Source: Candidatus Omnitrophota bacterium (GTDB lineage: Bacteria; Omnitrophota; Gorgyraeia; 2-02-FULL-51-18). From it: 42,237 nucleotides of DNA. Of the stretch, positions 30,596-39,241 are shown piece by piece (within the stretch, counting starts at the first letter, position 1; the number at the start of each line of letters is the position of its first letter). Position numbers and translations under genes: made by a program. The notes below the pieces were generated by a model, which saw only the letters and a program-made list of their open reading frames with translations, made no database searches and had not been told where the DNA came from. The stretch lies in assembly GCA_022072175.1 (NCBI GenBank), contig JAJVIE010000015.1, positions 1-42,237 on the forward strand, given 5' to 3'.

Positions 30596-31150
30596 TTAAT
30601 CCTTTCCGCCCAGGACTTCTTCGACCTCGTGGTCGTCGAAGTTGAGCGCCTTGAGTTTTTGCTTGATCGCCTTCCGGCGGTTTTTCTTGGCCTGTTTTTC
30701 GGCCTTGTCCGCATCCTTCTCGTCCTTTTCGACGGCCTTCTTCTCGTCCGCCGTCATCTCGCGCACGTCGCCGGCCTCGAAAACGAGGAACTTCGCGGAC
30801 ACCTGCGCGACCGGAGCGTCTTTGATGAGGAAGGAGCGGTTCGCCGGGTCCTCCGCGACCCATGCCTTCGCACGGTTCTCGGTGACGGACTCGTCGTTCT
30901 GACGTGACGCCTTCTCCGCTTCGAGCTTGGCGACCTTCGCGGTCCTCATGGCTTCGATGCGGGCGTCGCGCTGTGCGAGCGTTTCCTTGATGAGCTTGCC
31001 CTTTTCGTCGACACCCAGGACCTTCGGGTTCGATGCGGTGACGGGAAGGAGGACCGCTTCCTCGTGATCGTAGTCGACGATGCTTCCGGTGAGCCAGGTG
31101 ACGACCTTGCCCTTCTCGATGAAATAGAAAAACTTCGCGTGGTGTGCCAT
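30596..31150 (-). CDS. Unknown tail-region protein with charged helical end
   Basis: A 184-residue protein. The first 50 residues look folded (KFFYFIEKGKVVTWLTGSIV), then a helical Lys/Glu/Arg-rich section, a strand region (RSFLIKDAPVAQVSAKFLVF), and a Lys/Asp coiled-coil-like tail (KKAVEKDEKDADKAEKQAKK). Not recognised. It starts one base after the tail-fibre stop. A fibre chaperone is one reading, since such genes often follow fibres, but no sequence evidence favours it. Confidence 0.55.
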   Translation of the reverse strand: MAHHAKFFYFIEKGKVVTWLTGSIVDYDHEEAVLLPVTASNPKVLGVDEKGKLIKETLAQRDARIEAMRTAKVAKLEAEKASRQNDESVTENRAKAWVAEDPANRSFLIKDAPVAQVSAKFLVFEAGDVREMTADEKKAVEKDEKDADKAEKQAKKNRRKAIKQKLKALNFDDHEVEEVLGGKD

Positions 31151-31151
31151 T

Positions 31152-32192
31152 TTACAAGCTCTCCATGAAGCCGCGCAGGTGGATGTCGCCGGAGCCCGAC
31201 GAGACGGCCGCTTCGTAAATGCCGCCGGTGTCGAGCATCTGCTCCCACGTCTGCGTCGCGGACGGGTTGCCGGGGCCGGACTGGTCGTCGTGGTCGGAGC
31301 CGACGATGTTTTCCGTTCCGACCGCTTGAGTCGACCCGTTCGGCCGGGCGTAAAGGTTGACCTGCGACGTCCCGCTTTGGCTCGACTGGTGCTTGACCGT
31401 GATGCGCCTGGCGTAAATGTCCGCGATGTAGGCGGAGGCGTCGACGTCGGTGAAGCTCGTGCCGCTAAAACCGGAAGCCAGGATGATCGGACTGAAAAGC
31501 TCGACGTACCTGCTCGGCCCGTTTCCGATGGAAAAGAACAGCGACCACGCGGAGCCGGTCCAGTAGCGCGAGCCGATGTAGCGATAGGAGTCGAAGCCGG
31601 CCGGCATCGCAGGGCCCGTGTCGGGAGTGGCCTTCGACGCGATGATGTCGCCGGACTTGACGCCGGTCGTGTCGCCAATGGCGAAGAAAGCGATGAGGTC
31701 CGGGGATGCGCCGATGGAGCCCGTGTCGAGCATACCGCCGTTGTTGCCCTCGGAGAACGTCGTGTCGATGCGTTTGGTGAGCGCCGCGACTTCGATCGTC
31801 ATGGTGTCGTCGACGTCCCGGCACGCGCCGGCGGAGAAGTCCAGGTCGTTCGTCACGTCGCCGGCGTTATTCGAGATGACCAGGCCGTAGATGTAGCCCA
31901 GGGGAGCGTTCGCGCCAGGCGCGGCCCAGGTCCCGTCGCCACGCCAAAAAGTCGATGCGGACGCGCCCGTGCCGGAGTTGAGCTTCGAGACTGGAAGGTT
32001 CCCGGTGACTTTCGTGCCGGCGAGGTCGACGGCGCCGGTCGCGAGCTTCGCGGCGGTGACGGCTCCGTTCGCCAGGTTCGTCGAGTCGAGGTTCCCGTTG
32101 ACCTGGTTGATGATTCCGTTGAAGGCGTTGTTGAGCGCCGCCGCCGTTAAAACCGTATTCGCCACGAAGGGCGTGATCGTAACCTGTGCCAT
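31152..32192 (-). CDS. Tail fibre-type protein
   Basis: A 346-residue protein with a fibre-like N-terminus: [20 protein letters not shown], then the repeat-like [20 protein letters not shown] and [19 protein letters not shown], which are typical of phage fibre shafts. The remaining 240 residues are strand-rich and Gly/Ser/Thr-heavy (a jelly-roll-like tip is possible). It probably contributes to receptor contact. ATG 32192 follows GGGGGGAAG; an in-frame TTG 15 bases upstream was not used. A terminator hairpin ends 13 bases before the ATG. Confidence 0.75.
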   Translation of the reverse strand: MAQVTITPFVANTVLTAAALNNAFNGIINQVNGNLDSTNLANGAVTAAKLATGAVDLAGTKVTGNLPVSKLNSGTGASASTFWRGDGTWAAPGANAPLGYIYGLVISNNAGDVTNDLDFSAGACRDVDDTMTIEVAALTKRIDTTFSEGNNGGMLDTGSIGASPDLIAFFAIGDTTGVKSGDIIASKATPDTGPAMPAGFDSYRYIGSRYWTGSAWSLFFSIGNGPSRYVELFSPIILASGFSGTSFTDVDASAYIADIYARRITVKHQSSQSGTSQVNLYARPNGSTQAVGTENIVGSDHDDQSGPGNPSATQTWEQMLDTGGIYEAAVSSGSGDIHLRGFMESL

Positions 32193-32204
32193 CTTCCCCC
32201 CAAA

Positions 32205-32237
32205 CAAAAAGCCGACCGCCTGTTGTGGCGATCGGCT
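32205..32237 (-). terminator. Intrinsic terminator before tail fibre gene
   Basis: Minus-strand hairpin with 11-base arms 32237-32227 and 32220-32210 (AGCCGATCGCC/GGCGGTCGGCT, one wobble) and a six-base loop, followed by TTTTT. It ends just before the GGGGGGAAG site of the fibre gene. Confidence 0.75.
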
Positions 32238-32268
32238 CGTAGGCCGTGATTAAACTGGTGAAGCTATC

Positions 32269-32673
32269 TTACTTTTTAAGCGGCTTGACGCCCGTGAGGT
32301 CCAAAAGCTCGGCCGTCTCGTCCTGCGTAAGATGCTTTTTCGCTTGCAGTTCCATGATGCGCGTCGCTTTCTTCGTGGACTCCTTGTCGACGAAGCACGT
32401 CGCTTGCGGGTAAAAGGTTCCCGTGAGAAGGGATCGCGTCGAGTAGGCGAGCGCCGCTTGCTTTCCCGGTTGCCCGTGTCGGCTCGTGACCCATCCGTCG
32501 CTGTCCCCGAAAAAGTGATATTCCTCCGGCGTTTTTGTGTTCTTCACGAGGAAGCCGAAGGGAGGGTTGAACTCGATGATCCACTTTCCGAACTCGACGG
32601 GGTCCATCGGCTTCGGGATTCCCTCGAAGCCATTGGTCGGTTTCTTTTTGCGGAAGCGGTCGATGATGCTCAT
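32269..32673 (-). CDS. Unknown protein, possibly leaderless
   Basis: A 134-residue protein of mixed composition (KWIIEFNPPFGFLVKNTKTP, then QATCFVDKESTKKATRIMEL), not recognised. ATG 32673 has no Shine-Dalgarno and begins six bases after a TACTAT -10 element, so transcription would start at or next to the ATG. Residue 23 is a second Met behind GAGGGA and could be the main start instead. It lies between fibre-type genes and ends before a terminator, forming a possible single-gene transcript. Confidence 0.6.
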   Translation of the reverse strand: MSIIDRFRKKKPTNGFEGIPKPMDPVEFGKWIIEFNPPFGFLVKNTKTPEEYHFFGDSDGWVTSRHGQPGKQAALAYSTRSLLTGTFYPQATCFVDKESTKKATRIMELQAKKHLTQDETAELLDLTGVKPLKK

Positions 32674-32679
32674 GCGCCA

Positions 32680-32708
32680 ATAGTACCACTTCGCCCCCCA
32701 ATTTTCAA
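32680..32708 (-). promoter_or_regulatory. Extended -10 promoter-like site
   Basis: Minus strand: -35 TTGAAA (32708-32703), 17-base spacer with six G, extended -10 TGG-TACTAT (TACTAT 32685-32680). The -35 overlaps the stop codon of the preceding gene. The nearest ATG is at 32673. Confidence 0.65.
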
Positions 32709-33133
32709 CGGTCGGCGAGGACCCACCAGGCCCCCTCCCCCGCGTAAAGGTTTTTGACCGCGTACTGCGTCGAGATGGCGAGCGTCGCGGCGCCGTCGAT
32801 GAGTTCGGTTCCCAGGGCGTTACGATTCGGCTCGATCGTGACCGCGTTGCCCGATGCGTCGATTTTCTTGACCATGATGGTACGACGAAAGACGTCCGCC
32901 GTTTTCGGGAGCAGGATGCGGACCGCTCCGGGAGTGGCATCGACCAGGATGACGCGGTCGGTCGCCTCGACGTGGTAGTCCGCCTTGATGGTCTTGACTC
33001 CGGTCGGCTCCACGTCCTTCGAGAGCGCTCCCTGCCGGCGGCGCGTTTCCTGCGCGTCGACTTCGTGCGGGTTGTTGCGCCCGTACTCGGAGCCGGTGAG
33101 GTACGTCCCTCCGTTGCCGTTTTTATTCTGCAT
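32705..33133 (-). CDS. Small fibre/baseplate-type protein
   Basis: A 142-residue protein. After a polar N-terminus, residues about 50-142 form a compact beta module I recognise from phage tail and fibre proteins: DYHVEATDRVILVDATPGAV, IMVKKIDASGNAVTI, a later IDGAATLAIS, and a Trp-containing final strand. The module probably trimerises at a fibre or tail tip. It overlaps the nozzle gene by 11 bases. Specific location on the particle cannot be told. Confidence 0.65.
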   Translation of the reverse strand: MQNKNGNGGTYLTGSEYGRNNPHEVDAQETRRRQGALSKDVEPTGVKTIKADYHVEATDRVILVDATPGAVRILLPKTADVFRRTIMVKKIDASGNAVTIEPNRNALGTELIDGAATLAISTQYAVKNLYAGEGAWWVLADR

Positions 33134-35675
33134 GGCGGCGGAAGCCCTCCGTTTGGATAGGCATGAGGACGACGTTGTGGAGTTCCATCGTTTGATCGAG
33201 CGCGTTGCCGTAGAAGGTGACGCGGACGTAGTTGTAGTCCCCGCCGACGTCTTGCTCGATGGGTTTCAAGCCCAGGCCCGCGAGAAGCGACTCGTCGAGG
33301 ATGAAGTCGACGTCGAGTTCGTCGCCGGTCTGATTCAAATTGAGCGAGTACACCTGGCCGCCGGACGTGCCGAAGTCGAACTCGACGAGCATCGAAATAT
33401 TGTAGTTCCCGGTCGGGTTGAAGTACGCCTTGATCCACCGAAGGAGGTCCGTGATGTCGGGCGTCTTGGCCGTGCGGCTCCATCCGATAGCGAAGGACCA
33501 GTCGATCGGGTCGCCGTTGAAGTTCGTGCCGAAGTCCTGCTTCATCACGAGCGAGTCGGTCGAGCCGGAGTAGAGGATGTCCTGGTTGTTCGTGTCCTTC
33601 ACGATTCCGAGCGCCGTGAAGCTCCCGATGCGGTGTTCTTCCCAAACCGGATGCGTGTCGCCTTTGGCGTCCGCCGGCGTCATCTGCAAATAGTTCGCCG
33701 CGTACACGCGGTTGAAGGTCGTCTGCCCGCTTTCGGCGAGCGAGATGCGGTATTGGTTCTTCGTGCCCTTCTTGTAGTGGACGGCCTGGCAAAACTTGAG
33801 GCGGGCGAAGTTCGCGCCGGTGAAGCCCTTGTCGCCCACGAGATTCGGTTCGATGTTCTCCGAGACGTAGCGCACGAAGCCGGACGAGTCCATAGAGATA
33901 ATGCGGGCGGACTCGTCGATGTACCATTGTTGGTTGTAAATGTTGACGATCGAGTAGTGCGACACGGCCGAAAAAACGTTGGCGCGTTGGACCGGGATGT
34001 ACGGGTCGTCCGGGTCGCCGGTCGGTTGGATGGCGACAATTTCCCCGCCTTCGAGATGGACCCAAAGCTCGTTGAACGTGGGCGACTTCTTGATGCCCCG
34101 GATCTCCTTGAAAAGAAAGATGCGGTTGTCCTGTGAGAAGGATTCCTCCGGGAGCCCCGTGCCGGACGGCGTAAGGTACGTCGAGTTCGAGAAGTGAAGG
34201 TCCGTCGAGTTCTTCGGCACGCCCCAAATGCGGCCGTCCCATTCTTCGAGGAAAACGAAGTCCTCCGGCGGGTCGTTGTCCTCCGGCACTTCGGTCGTTC
34301 CGAGCGTCGAGTCCGCCGCGTTGTCGGTGTAGGTCGTGGTCGTGTTGTCGGCGATTTCCGTGAGGAAGAAGTAGATGCCGCCGCCCGACGTCGTCCGGTA
34401 GATGCGCCGGCGCGTGACCTGCGGGTCCGTTGAGACGGGGATGCTCGTCATGTCGACGTCGTTGCCGGCCGTCGTGATCTGCACGATGCCGGGGTTATAG
34501 TTCGACTCGTGCCCCGTGTTCGAGTTGTAGAACGTGACCTTGTACTTGTAGACGCCGGTGAGAGCGCCCGCGCCGCCGGATGCGACCGAAGGATTCGTGG
34601 AAGGCGCGGCGATGCCCCACTTTCGCGTGCCGGCGACGCTTCCGTCCGTCGCCATGTTGTCGTCCTCGCCGTTCCCGAAGTAACAGGTATTCTTGTACTT
34701 CACGAAGTCGCAAATCTCTCCGGCCGTTAGGTCTGCCGTGAGGTCCGTCTTGATTCCGTTGGCGTCGAGCGTAGACACGCGGCCGTCGTCGATACCGACG
34801 AGGAAATAGTGGACCTGGTCCGCCGGCCGGTAGAAGTCGAAAATGCGGTTGACGTCGCCGCCGAGGTCCTGCGCGGGCGTGAACGTGATGCCGACGGCCG
34901 CCCACGCTTGAGAGCTTGCGAGGGTCCACGCCGGCGTGCTTGCCGCGTCCGCGAAGGCGTGAATGACACTTATGACCGTTCCGGTTGACCCGTCCTCCTG
35001 CTCCGCCAGGTCCTCATAGGGCGCCGTCGGAGTGATGGCGATGTCTGTCCCCGATTCGTGAGAAACAACACCGATGAAAAGAGAGTCCGTCTCTGTGGGT
35101 GTAAGGGCCCCAGGGGAAGGCGCGGTAGACGTTCCTGCGGCGTCGCTCGTGTCCGCGACCGGCGAGGCCGCGTCGACGCCCACGAACTCGCTGATGACCA
35201 CGCACGCATCGCAGGAGCCGGAGAAGTCGACCGTAACCGTGAAAGGCGTGCCGGTGTCGATGCCGGCCGCGTAGTACACGGCAACGCGGGTGTCCCCGCC
35301 GGCCGTGACTTTTTGGATTCCCGAAGTGTAGACGTTCGACTGGTTATCCGTGACGTCTGAAATGGTCGGAGCGCCGGCCGCATTGAAAGCCACGATCGAG
35401 ACGACGATGAGACTCCCAGGGGACGGACGAACGAGAAAACTCCGGTCGACCGATGTCACGCCGGACGCCTGGTCCGGCTCCGCCTTGAAGGTCTGGATGT
35501 GCTTGATGCCGGGGACCGTGAACGGCGTGAAGCCGCCGATGGTCTTGGCGACTCCGGGGATCGAGAGGTCCATGTTGTAGAGCGAGTTGCTGAAACCGAG
35601 AGGGAGCGCGGCCTCGCTCGTTTTCGTGTTGAGGCCGTACCATTCCAGGATCTCGATTTCTTTGGGCGCGGGCAT
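33123..35675 (-). CDS. Tail nozzle-like protein with inserted beta domain
   Basis: An 850-residue strand-rich protein with the start (ILEWYGLNTKTSEAALP, SNSLYNMDLSIPG) and the repeated blades of nozzle proteins such as P22 gp10 and T7 gp12: FDFYRPADQVHYFLVGIDDG, YKYKVTFYNSNTGHES, RRRIYRTTSGGG, EEWDGRIWGVPKN. The nozzle closes the short tail below the adaptor. Residues about 63-270 interrupt the first blade with a separate beta domain (SLIVVSIVAFNAAGAPTISD to AWAAVGITFTPA) of a type found in many phage surface proteins. The ATG shares a base with the stop of the upstream gene. Confidence 0.8.
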   Translation of the reverse strand: MPAPKEIEILEWYGLNTKTSEAALPLGFSNSLYNMDLSIPGVAKTIGGFTPFTVPGIKHIQTFKAEPDQASGVTSVDRSFLVRPSPGSLIVVSIVAFNAAGAPTISDVTDNQSNVYTSGIQKVTAGGDTRVAVYYAAGIDTGTPFTVTVDFSGSCDACVVISEFVGVDAASPVADTSDAAGTSTAPSPGALTPTETDSLFIGVVSHESGTDIAITPTAPYEDLAEQEDGSTGTVISVIHAFADAASTPAWTLASSQAWAAVGITFTPAQDLGGDVNRIFDFYRPADQVHYFLVGIDDGRVSTLDANGIKTDLTADLTAGEICDFVKYKNTCYFGNGEDDNMATDGSVAGTRKWGIAAPSTNPSVASGGAGALTGVYKYKVTFYNSNTGHESNYNPGIVQITTAGNDVDMTSIPVSTDPQVTRRRIYRTTSGGGIYFFLTEIADNTTTTYTDNAADSTLGTTEVPEDNDPPEDFVFLEEWDGRIWGVPKNSTDLHFSNSTYLTPSGTGLPEESFSQDNRIFLFKEIRGIKKSPTFNELWVHLEGGEIVAIQPTGDPDDPYIPVQRANVFSAVSHYSIVNIYNQQWYIDESARIISMDSSGFVRYVSENIEPNLVGDKGFTGANFARLKFCQAVHYKKGTKNQYRISLAESGQTTFNRVYAANYLQMTPADAKGDTHPVWEEHRIGSFTALGIVKDTNNQDILYSGSTDSLVMKQDFGTNFNGDPIDWSFAIGWSRTAKTPDITDLLRWIKAYFNPTGNYNISMLVEFDFGTSGGQVYSLNLNQTGDELDVDFILDESLLAGLGLKPIEQDVGGDYNYVRVTFYGNALDQTMELHNVVLMPIQTEGFRRHAE

Positions 35676-36049
35676 TATCTCCCCCGGTCGTACCGAAGGC
35701 GCTCGTTCATGGTCGTAAGCGCCTCGAAGATTCTTTGATTCACGGCGGCCGTCGCCTCGCCGGTCTTGATGATGGACGCATAGCGATCACGGACTTCGTC
35801 GTTGAGACTTTTGAGGTAGGTCGCGGTGCTATTCGTGGCCTGGGTGTTGAGCGCGATAGAGGCGTCCATCGTGACGAACTTCTGCTCGATGATGTTCGTG
35901 AGCTTGAGTTCTCGCTCGTGGGAAGTTGTGAGGACGTAGTAGAGGACCGCTCCGAGGAACAGCGTGTTCAAGATGGCGATGGTGACGCCGAGTCCGTGCT
36001 TTACCGCCAGTCTGACCGTCTCATACGCCGACTTGACCGCTTCCAACAT
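35675..36049 (-). CDS. Single-span membrane protein with periplasmic coiled coil
   Basis: A 124-residue protein. One membrane span (about residues 15-38, LGVTIAILNTLFLGAVLYYV) is followed by a helical, heptad-rich soluble region (IIEQKFVTMDASIAL, SLNDEVRDRYASIIK). The N-in, C-out topology resembles inner-membrane spanins, but holin-like or channel roles are open. ATG 36049 has GGAGG; a TTG 33 bases upstream was not used. The gene overlaps the coiled-coil gene by 29 bases. Confidence 0.65.
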   Translation of the reverse strand: MLEAVKSAYETVRLAVKHGLGVTIAILNTLFLGAVLYYVLTTSHERELKLTNIIEQKFVTMDASIALNTQATNSTATYLKSLNDEVRDRYASIIKTGEATAAVNQRIFEALTTMNERLRYDRGR

Positions 36050-36455
36050 CGCTCCGTTCCTCCAAGTGCCGTTCGTTTTCAAGTTGTCGTTCGCGGATCG
36101 CGACGTTTTCTTCCTTGCGGAGTAGCCGGTCGTCCAGTTCGTTGAGCCGTTTCTCCCGTAGATTCTGCTCCGACTCTCTCATGGCGGCCTTGCGGTCCTT
36201 CTCGCCGGCGGCCGCCTCACGCGCTTCGACGGCCTTCTCGCGCCGCCGCAGTTCCTCGATGAAGCGCCGGGCCTTCTTCATCTGCTCCTGGAAATGTTTG
36301 CGGCGTCGTTTGTGCGACGCCTTGAGCCGTAGGAGCGTTGCGATTTCTTCTTTCGACTCGTGAAGCTCGCGATGAAAGCGTTCCTGCATGAGCCGGAACG
36401 CCTTCTTCTCGTTTTCCAGGCGCTCCCACTCGACCTTCGAGGGGGCGCTTTCCAT
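36021..36455 (-). CDS. Long coiled-coil protein
   Basis: A 144-residue protein almost entirely of charged heptads (Glu, Lys, Arg, Leu), for example KKARRFIEELRRREKAVEAR, hence a continuous coiled coil. No cysteine, no membrane segment. Not recognised. It lies between the beta-helix protein, whose stop shares a base with its start, and the membrane protein. It could be a structural rod or a lysis/partner protein. Confidence 0.6.
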   Translation of the reverse strand: MESAPSKVEWERLENEKKAFRLMQERFHRELHESKEEIATLLRLKASHKRRRKHFQEQMKKARRFIEELRRREKAVEAREAAAGEKDRKAAMRESEQNLREKRLNELDDRLLRKEENVAIRERQLENERHLEERSDVGSGQVGV

Positions 36456-38029
36456 TATGACCCCTTGACCGCGTAGAAGGGCAAGATGCCCCGCGTGCGT
36501 TGGCCGCCTCCCGTGACCGCGAGCGTGCCCTCGAACTCGACGCCGTTCGTGCCGTACTGGACGCCGTCCTCGACGTCTGCTTCTGCCGGGAGCGTCATGT
36601 TGCCCGTGAAAGCTCCATCACCGAAGGACACGCCATCGCGCACGTCGTCCTCCGACGGATAGTCGGCCGCCTGGGTCTGCGCCGCGCCCAGGTCGACGTA
36701 GGACCGAGTCGCGGAGCCGCCGGCGCCGATGTTGACGTTCGGCGTTCCGATGCCCTGCATATTCGCGCCGGGAGTGAGGTCGTTGGTCGCGGGGTTCACG
36801 AACGCGGGATCGAGCGCGACGTCGTTGGCTCCCGCCGCGATGTTGGTCCGATTCGTCGTGTTGTTGAAGAAGTTGTTGAAGTCCGCGTACCCGCGAGCGT
36901 CGGCCGACGAGATTGAGATAGCGGTCGTCCATCCGTAGAAGATGTTGTTGACCCACCGATAGCCGCTCTGCGCCGCTGTTGCGCTGATGCCTACACCGGC
37001 GGGAGTTGACGCCCCGTAGAACGTGCAGTTCTTGATGATTCTGAACTGCGTCGTCCCCGTGATGCCGGCAGTCGAACACGCCTTGATGATGCAGTCCTCC
37101 ATGAAACAGATCGTCGAGTTTGTCCCCACCTTCCCGATGCCAGTCACGGAGTCGTGGATGAAGCATCCGATCAGATGGACGTCCGACGTAACGTATGCCT
37201 GGGACGCGATGGCAAAAGCGGTCCCGGCCGTCGAGTTCATCTCGCAGTCGATAAAGACGCTCGCCGAGGCGGAAACACTCGTGCTGTAACCGGATGAGAC
37301 GGCGATGCGGCCGGCCGTGCCGGAAGTGTTCGAGAACTTGCAGTTTTTAACGACCGAGATCGTCGGGAAAGCGACGCCCGTAGCGGACGTGGTCGTGTAG
37401 CGCAGGTTCTTGACGAGCCATCCGTTCGAGTTGGTGTCCGCAAGGGTTTGCGCGAACGCACCAAAGTCGATGAGAGGCCGGCTCGTGCCGGTAGGGTTAT
37501 CCCCCCTGGTCGCGTTGTACCCCTCGAAAAGAAGCTGTCGCGCAAGGGCCGCTTGCTTGTTCGTGAAGGAGAGATCGGCCGCGATCGTCATGGTCCCGGA
37601 GTTCTTGATGTAGGTTCTGTGGACGTTCGTGCCATCGGCACGCATATCGTTGTCGACCCAAGAGTCGTACATAACATCGAGGGCTCCGCCCAGGTTGCCC
37701 GTGCCGCCGGTCGATGACGTCGTGCCGACCGCTCTGTCGAGCGTGGCTACGCCCAGGGCGACGGCCGTCACTTCGTACCGGCCAGTCGTGAAGCCCGTGC
37801 CGCCGGTGACGTTGATGATGTTTCCGACGTCGTTCGCGTCGAACGCATTGAGCGCGGACGTAACCTTCGTGTCGTCGACTGCGTCGATGACGAGGTCGGT
37901 AAACGCTTTTTGCGCGGCGGCCTGTTGCGAATAGTCGACGCCGGACGCGCCTTCCTTGAAGCCGCCGCCGTTGGCGTTGTCTCCGACTGTGGGTTGAAAC
38001 TCCCAAATGACGTCCGCGTGGAGTGCCAT
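36455..38029 (-). CDS. Parallel beta-helix virion protein
   Basis: A 524-residue protein. The N-terminal 130 residues (HADVIWEFQPTVGDNANGGG, IINVTGGTGFTTGRYEVTAV) match a module common in phage surface proteins. The central region (about 200-420) has the repeating short strands, Asn/Ser/Thr ladders and Cys/Gly turns of a right-handed beta-helix (VVKNCKFSNTSGTAG, IKNCTFYGASTPAG), a fold used by tailspikes and pectate-lyase-like enzymes. No catalytic residues could be assigned. A receptor-binding or decoration role is likely. The C-terminus ends TRGILPFYAVKGS. Confidence 0.75.
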   Translation of the reverse strand: MALHADVIWEFQPTVGDNANGGGFKEGASGVDYSQQAAAQKAFTDLVIDAVDDTKVTSALNAFDANDVGNIINVTGGTGFTTGRYEVTAVALGVATLDRAVGTTSSTGGTGNLGGALDVMYDSWVDNDMRADGTNVHRTYIKNSGTMTIAADLSFTNKQAALARQLLFEGYNATRGDNPTGTSRPLIDFGAFAQTLADTNSNGWLVKNLRYTTTSATGVAFPTISVVKNCKFSNTSGTAGRIAVSSGYSTSVSASASVFIDCEMNSTAGTAFAIASQAYVTSDVHLIGCFIHDSVTGIGKVGTNSTICFMEDCIIKACSTAGITGTTQFRIIKNCTFYGASTPAGVGISATAAQSGYRWVNNIFYGWTTAISISSADARGYADFNNFFNNTTNRTNIAAGANDVALDPAFVNPATNDLTPGANMQGIGTPNVNIGAGGSATRSYVDLGAAQTQAADYPSEDDVRDGVSFGDGAFTGNMTLPAEADVEDGVQYGTNGVEFEGTLAVTGGGQRTRGILPFYAVKGS

Positions 38030-38031
38030 GA

Positions 38032-38694
38032 TTAAATCTCCTTTCGTAGAGCGAGTTGATACTCGCGATGCAAAATTGTGAGTTCTCTCTCGTGGGTCGC
38101 CACGAAGCCGTCAAGCGCGATCGCCGGCTCAAGCGCCGGGAGCCGGTGTCCCTTTTCGTGAGGATAGGTCCGCGCAAGCTCTCCGTCGTAGTCGTCGAAA
38201 ATGATTATGCCGCCCTTCTTCAAAAGCCGCCAGGCCAGGACCGCATCGGCCAGTACGTCGGGACCGCGATGCGAGCCGTCGACGTAGATGAAGTCAAAGT
38301 CGATCGCTCGTCCGATAGACTTCATGGCCGCGATGCTCACCAGGGAATCGAATGAGAATCCCCGGCGCGGACGGACCTTCATGCCGAACGTCGGATGCCC
38401 CAGGATGTTCTCCCAAAAAGTCCGAAACGAATCGCCGACGTAGACGTCCGGGTTGCCCTTGAATCGCGAGTCCGCGTAGTTGTCCCAGGAGTCCAGGCAG
38501 TAAAGCTCTGCGTCCGGCGCGGTGAGGATATTGTCCAGGAGCCAGTAGGCGGAGCGGCCCTCGAAGCTCCCGATTTCCATAGCGCGAAGCCCCGGCCGTC
38601 CGGCCAGGGGAGAAAGGAGGGACTCGAATAGCGGAATCGCCCGCGTAAACCAGTCGCGCTTGAAAGTCGGGGGTTTCGTGGCCGTGTCGTTCAT
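38032..38694 (-). CDS. Class I SAM-dependent methyltransferase
   Basis: A 220-residue enzyme. Motif I is AMEIGSFEGRSAYWLL, the acidic end of strand 2 is LYCLDSWD, and DFIYVDGSHRGPDV with LLKKGGIIIFDDYDG gives motifs IV-V, as in Methyltransf_24/TylF-like methyltransferases. These usually methylate hydroxyls of sugars or small molecules. Its position among virion genes suggests modification of a surface glycan or of virion protein, but the target is unknown. Start fixed by an ATGA overlap with the lipoprotein gene. Confidence 0.85.
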   Translation of the reverse strand: MNDTATKPPTFKRDWFTRAIPLFESLLSPLAGRPGLRAMEIGSFEGRSAYWLLDNILTAPDAELYCLDSWDNYADSRFKGNPDVYVGDSFRTFWENILGHPTFGMKVRPRRGFSFDSLVSIAAMKSIGRAIDFDFIYVDGSHRGPDVLADAVLAWRLLKKGGIIIFDDYDGELARTYPHEKGHRLPALEPAIALDGFVATHERELTILHREYQLALRKEI

Positions 38695-38822
38695 GCGGGC
38701 GTGACCTCGATGATCGCCACCGGGCGATGATTTCCCGGACAGTCCTCCGGCGTCACGGCCGCAGGAGCGGTCGCGCATCCGTTGAGGAAAAGGCCCAGGA
38801 GAAGGATGCCGGCGAGACGCAT
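38691..38822 (-). CDS. Tiny lipoprotein
   Basis: A 43-residue protein: signal MRLAGILLLGLFLNGC with lipobox L-N-G-C and Cys at 16, leaving a mature peptide of 28 residues that contains several prolines and one further Cys. Size and prolines resemble outer-membrane spanins (Rz1-like), but no adjacent or embedding inner spanin is present. The start shares one base with the preceding TAA and the stop is overlapped by the methyltransferase ATG. Confidence 0.7.
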   Translation of the reverse strand: MRLAGILLLGLFLNGCATAPAAVTPEDCPGNHRPVAIIEVTPA

Positions 38823-39220
38823 TAGAACAGTTCCAGGTCGATCGTCTCCGCGCCGGCCGCGCCGCGCAGTTTGAGGAAGCGCTCGCTCGCCCGGTAGCCC
38901 TCGTGGGTCGTCGGCAGAAGCCGCGTTTCCCATTGGTCGGCTTTGGCGATGCCGCCGATGCTCATGTCGCCCTCGTCGATCGCCGCCGCGTTCGACGTGG
39001 CTTGGGCGGCCGGGTCGTCCGTTCCGGCGTCGTTCTTCGAGACGTGGAAGATGATCTCCGCCGACGGAAAGATGCGGAAGCCCTTCGCCCAGTCCGGGAG
39101 CGTCACGGTGCAGATGCTTCCGGCCGCGCCCTTCGTGATGAGGATGTTTTTCTCGCGACCGCAGTCGACGTAGGACTCATGGACCCGCGCCGAGACGTCG
39201 CCCGCGTTAAGTGATGCCAT
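38822..39220 (-). CDS. Small virion-region protein
   Basis: A 132-residue strand-rich protein (KNILITKGAAGSICTVTLPD, FRIFPSAEIIFHVSKNDAGT, FLKLRGAAGAETIDLELF). The composition and two-sheet pattern suggest a beta-sandwich virion component. Not recognised. It lies between the adaptor gene and the lipoprotein gene; a minor head/neck role is inferred. Confidence 0.6.
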   Translation of the reverse strand: MASLNAGDVSARVHESYVDCGREKNILITKGAAGSICTVTLPDWAKGFRIFPSAEIIFHVSKNDAGTDDPAAQATSNAAAIDEGDMSIGGIAKADQWETRLLPTTHEGYRASERFLKLRGAAGAETIDLELF

Positions 39221-39241
39221 TGTACGTTCCCTCCTTTGTTG

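Noticed and set aside
30596-31678. 360-codon extended frame covering the tail-fibre 3' end
   Set aside because: The part before ATG 31150 is a Pro/Ser/Arg-rich shadow of the fibre gene.
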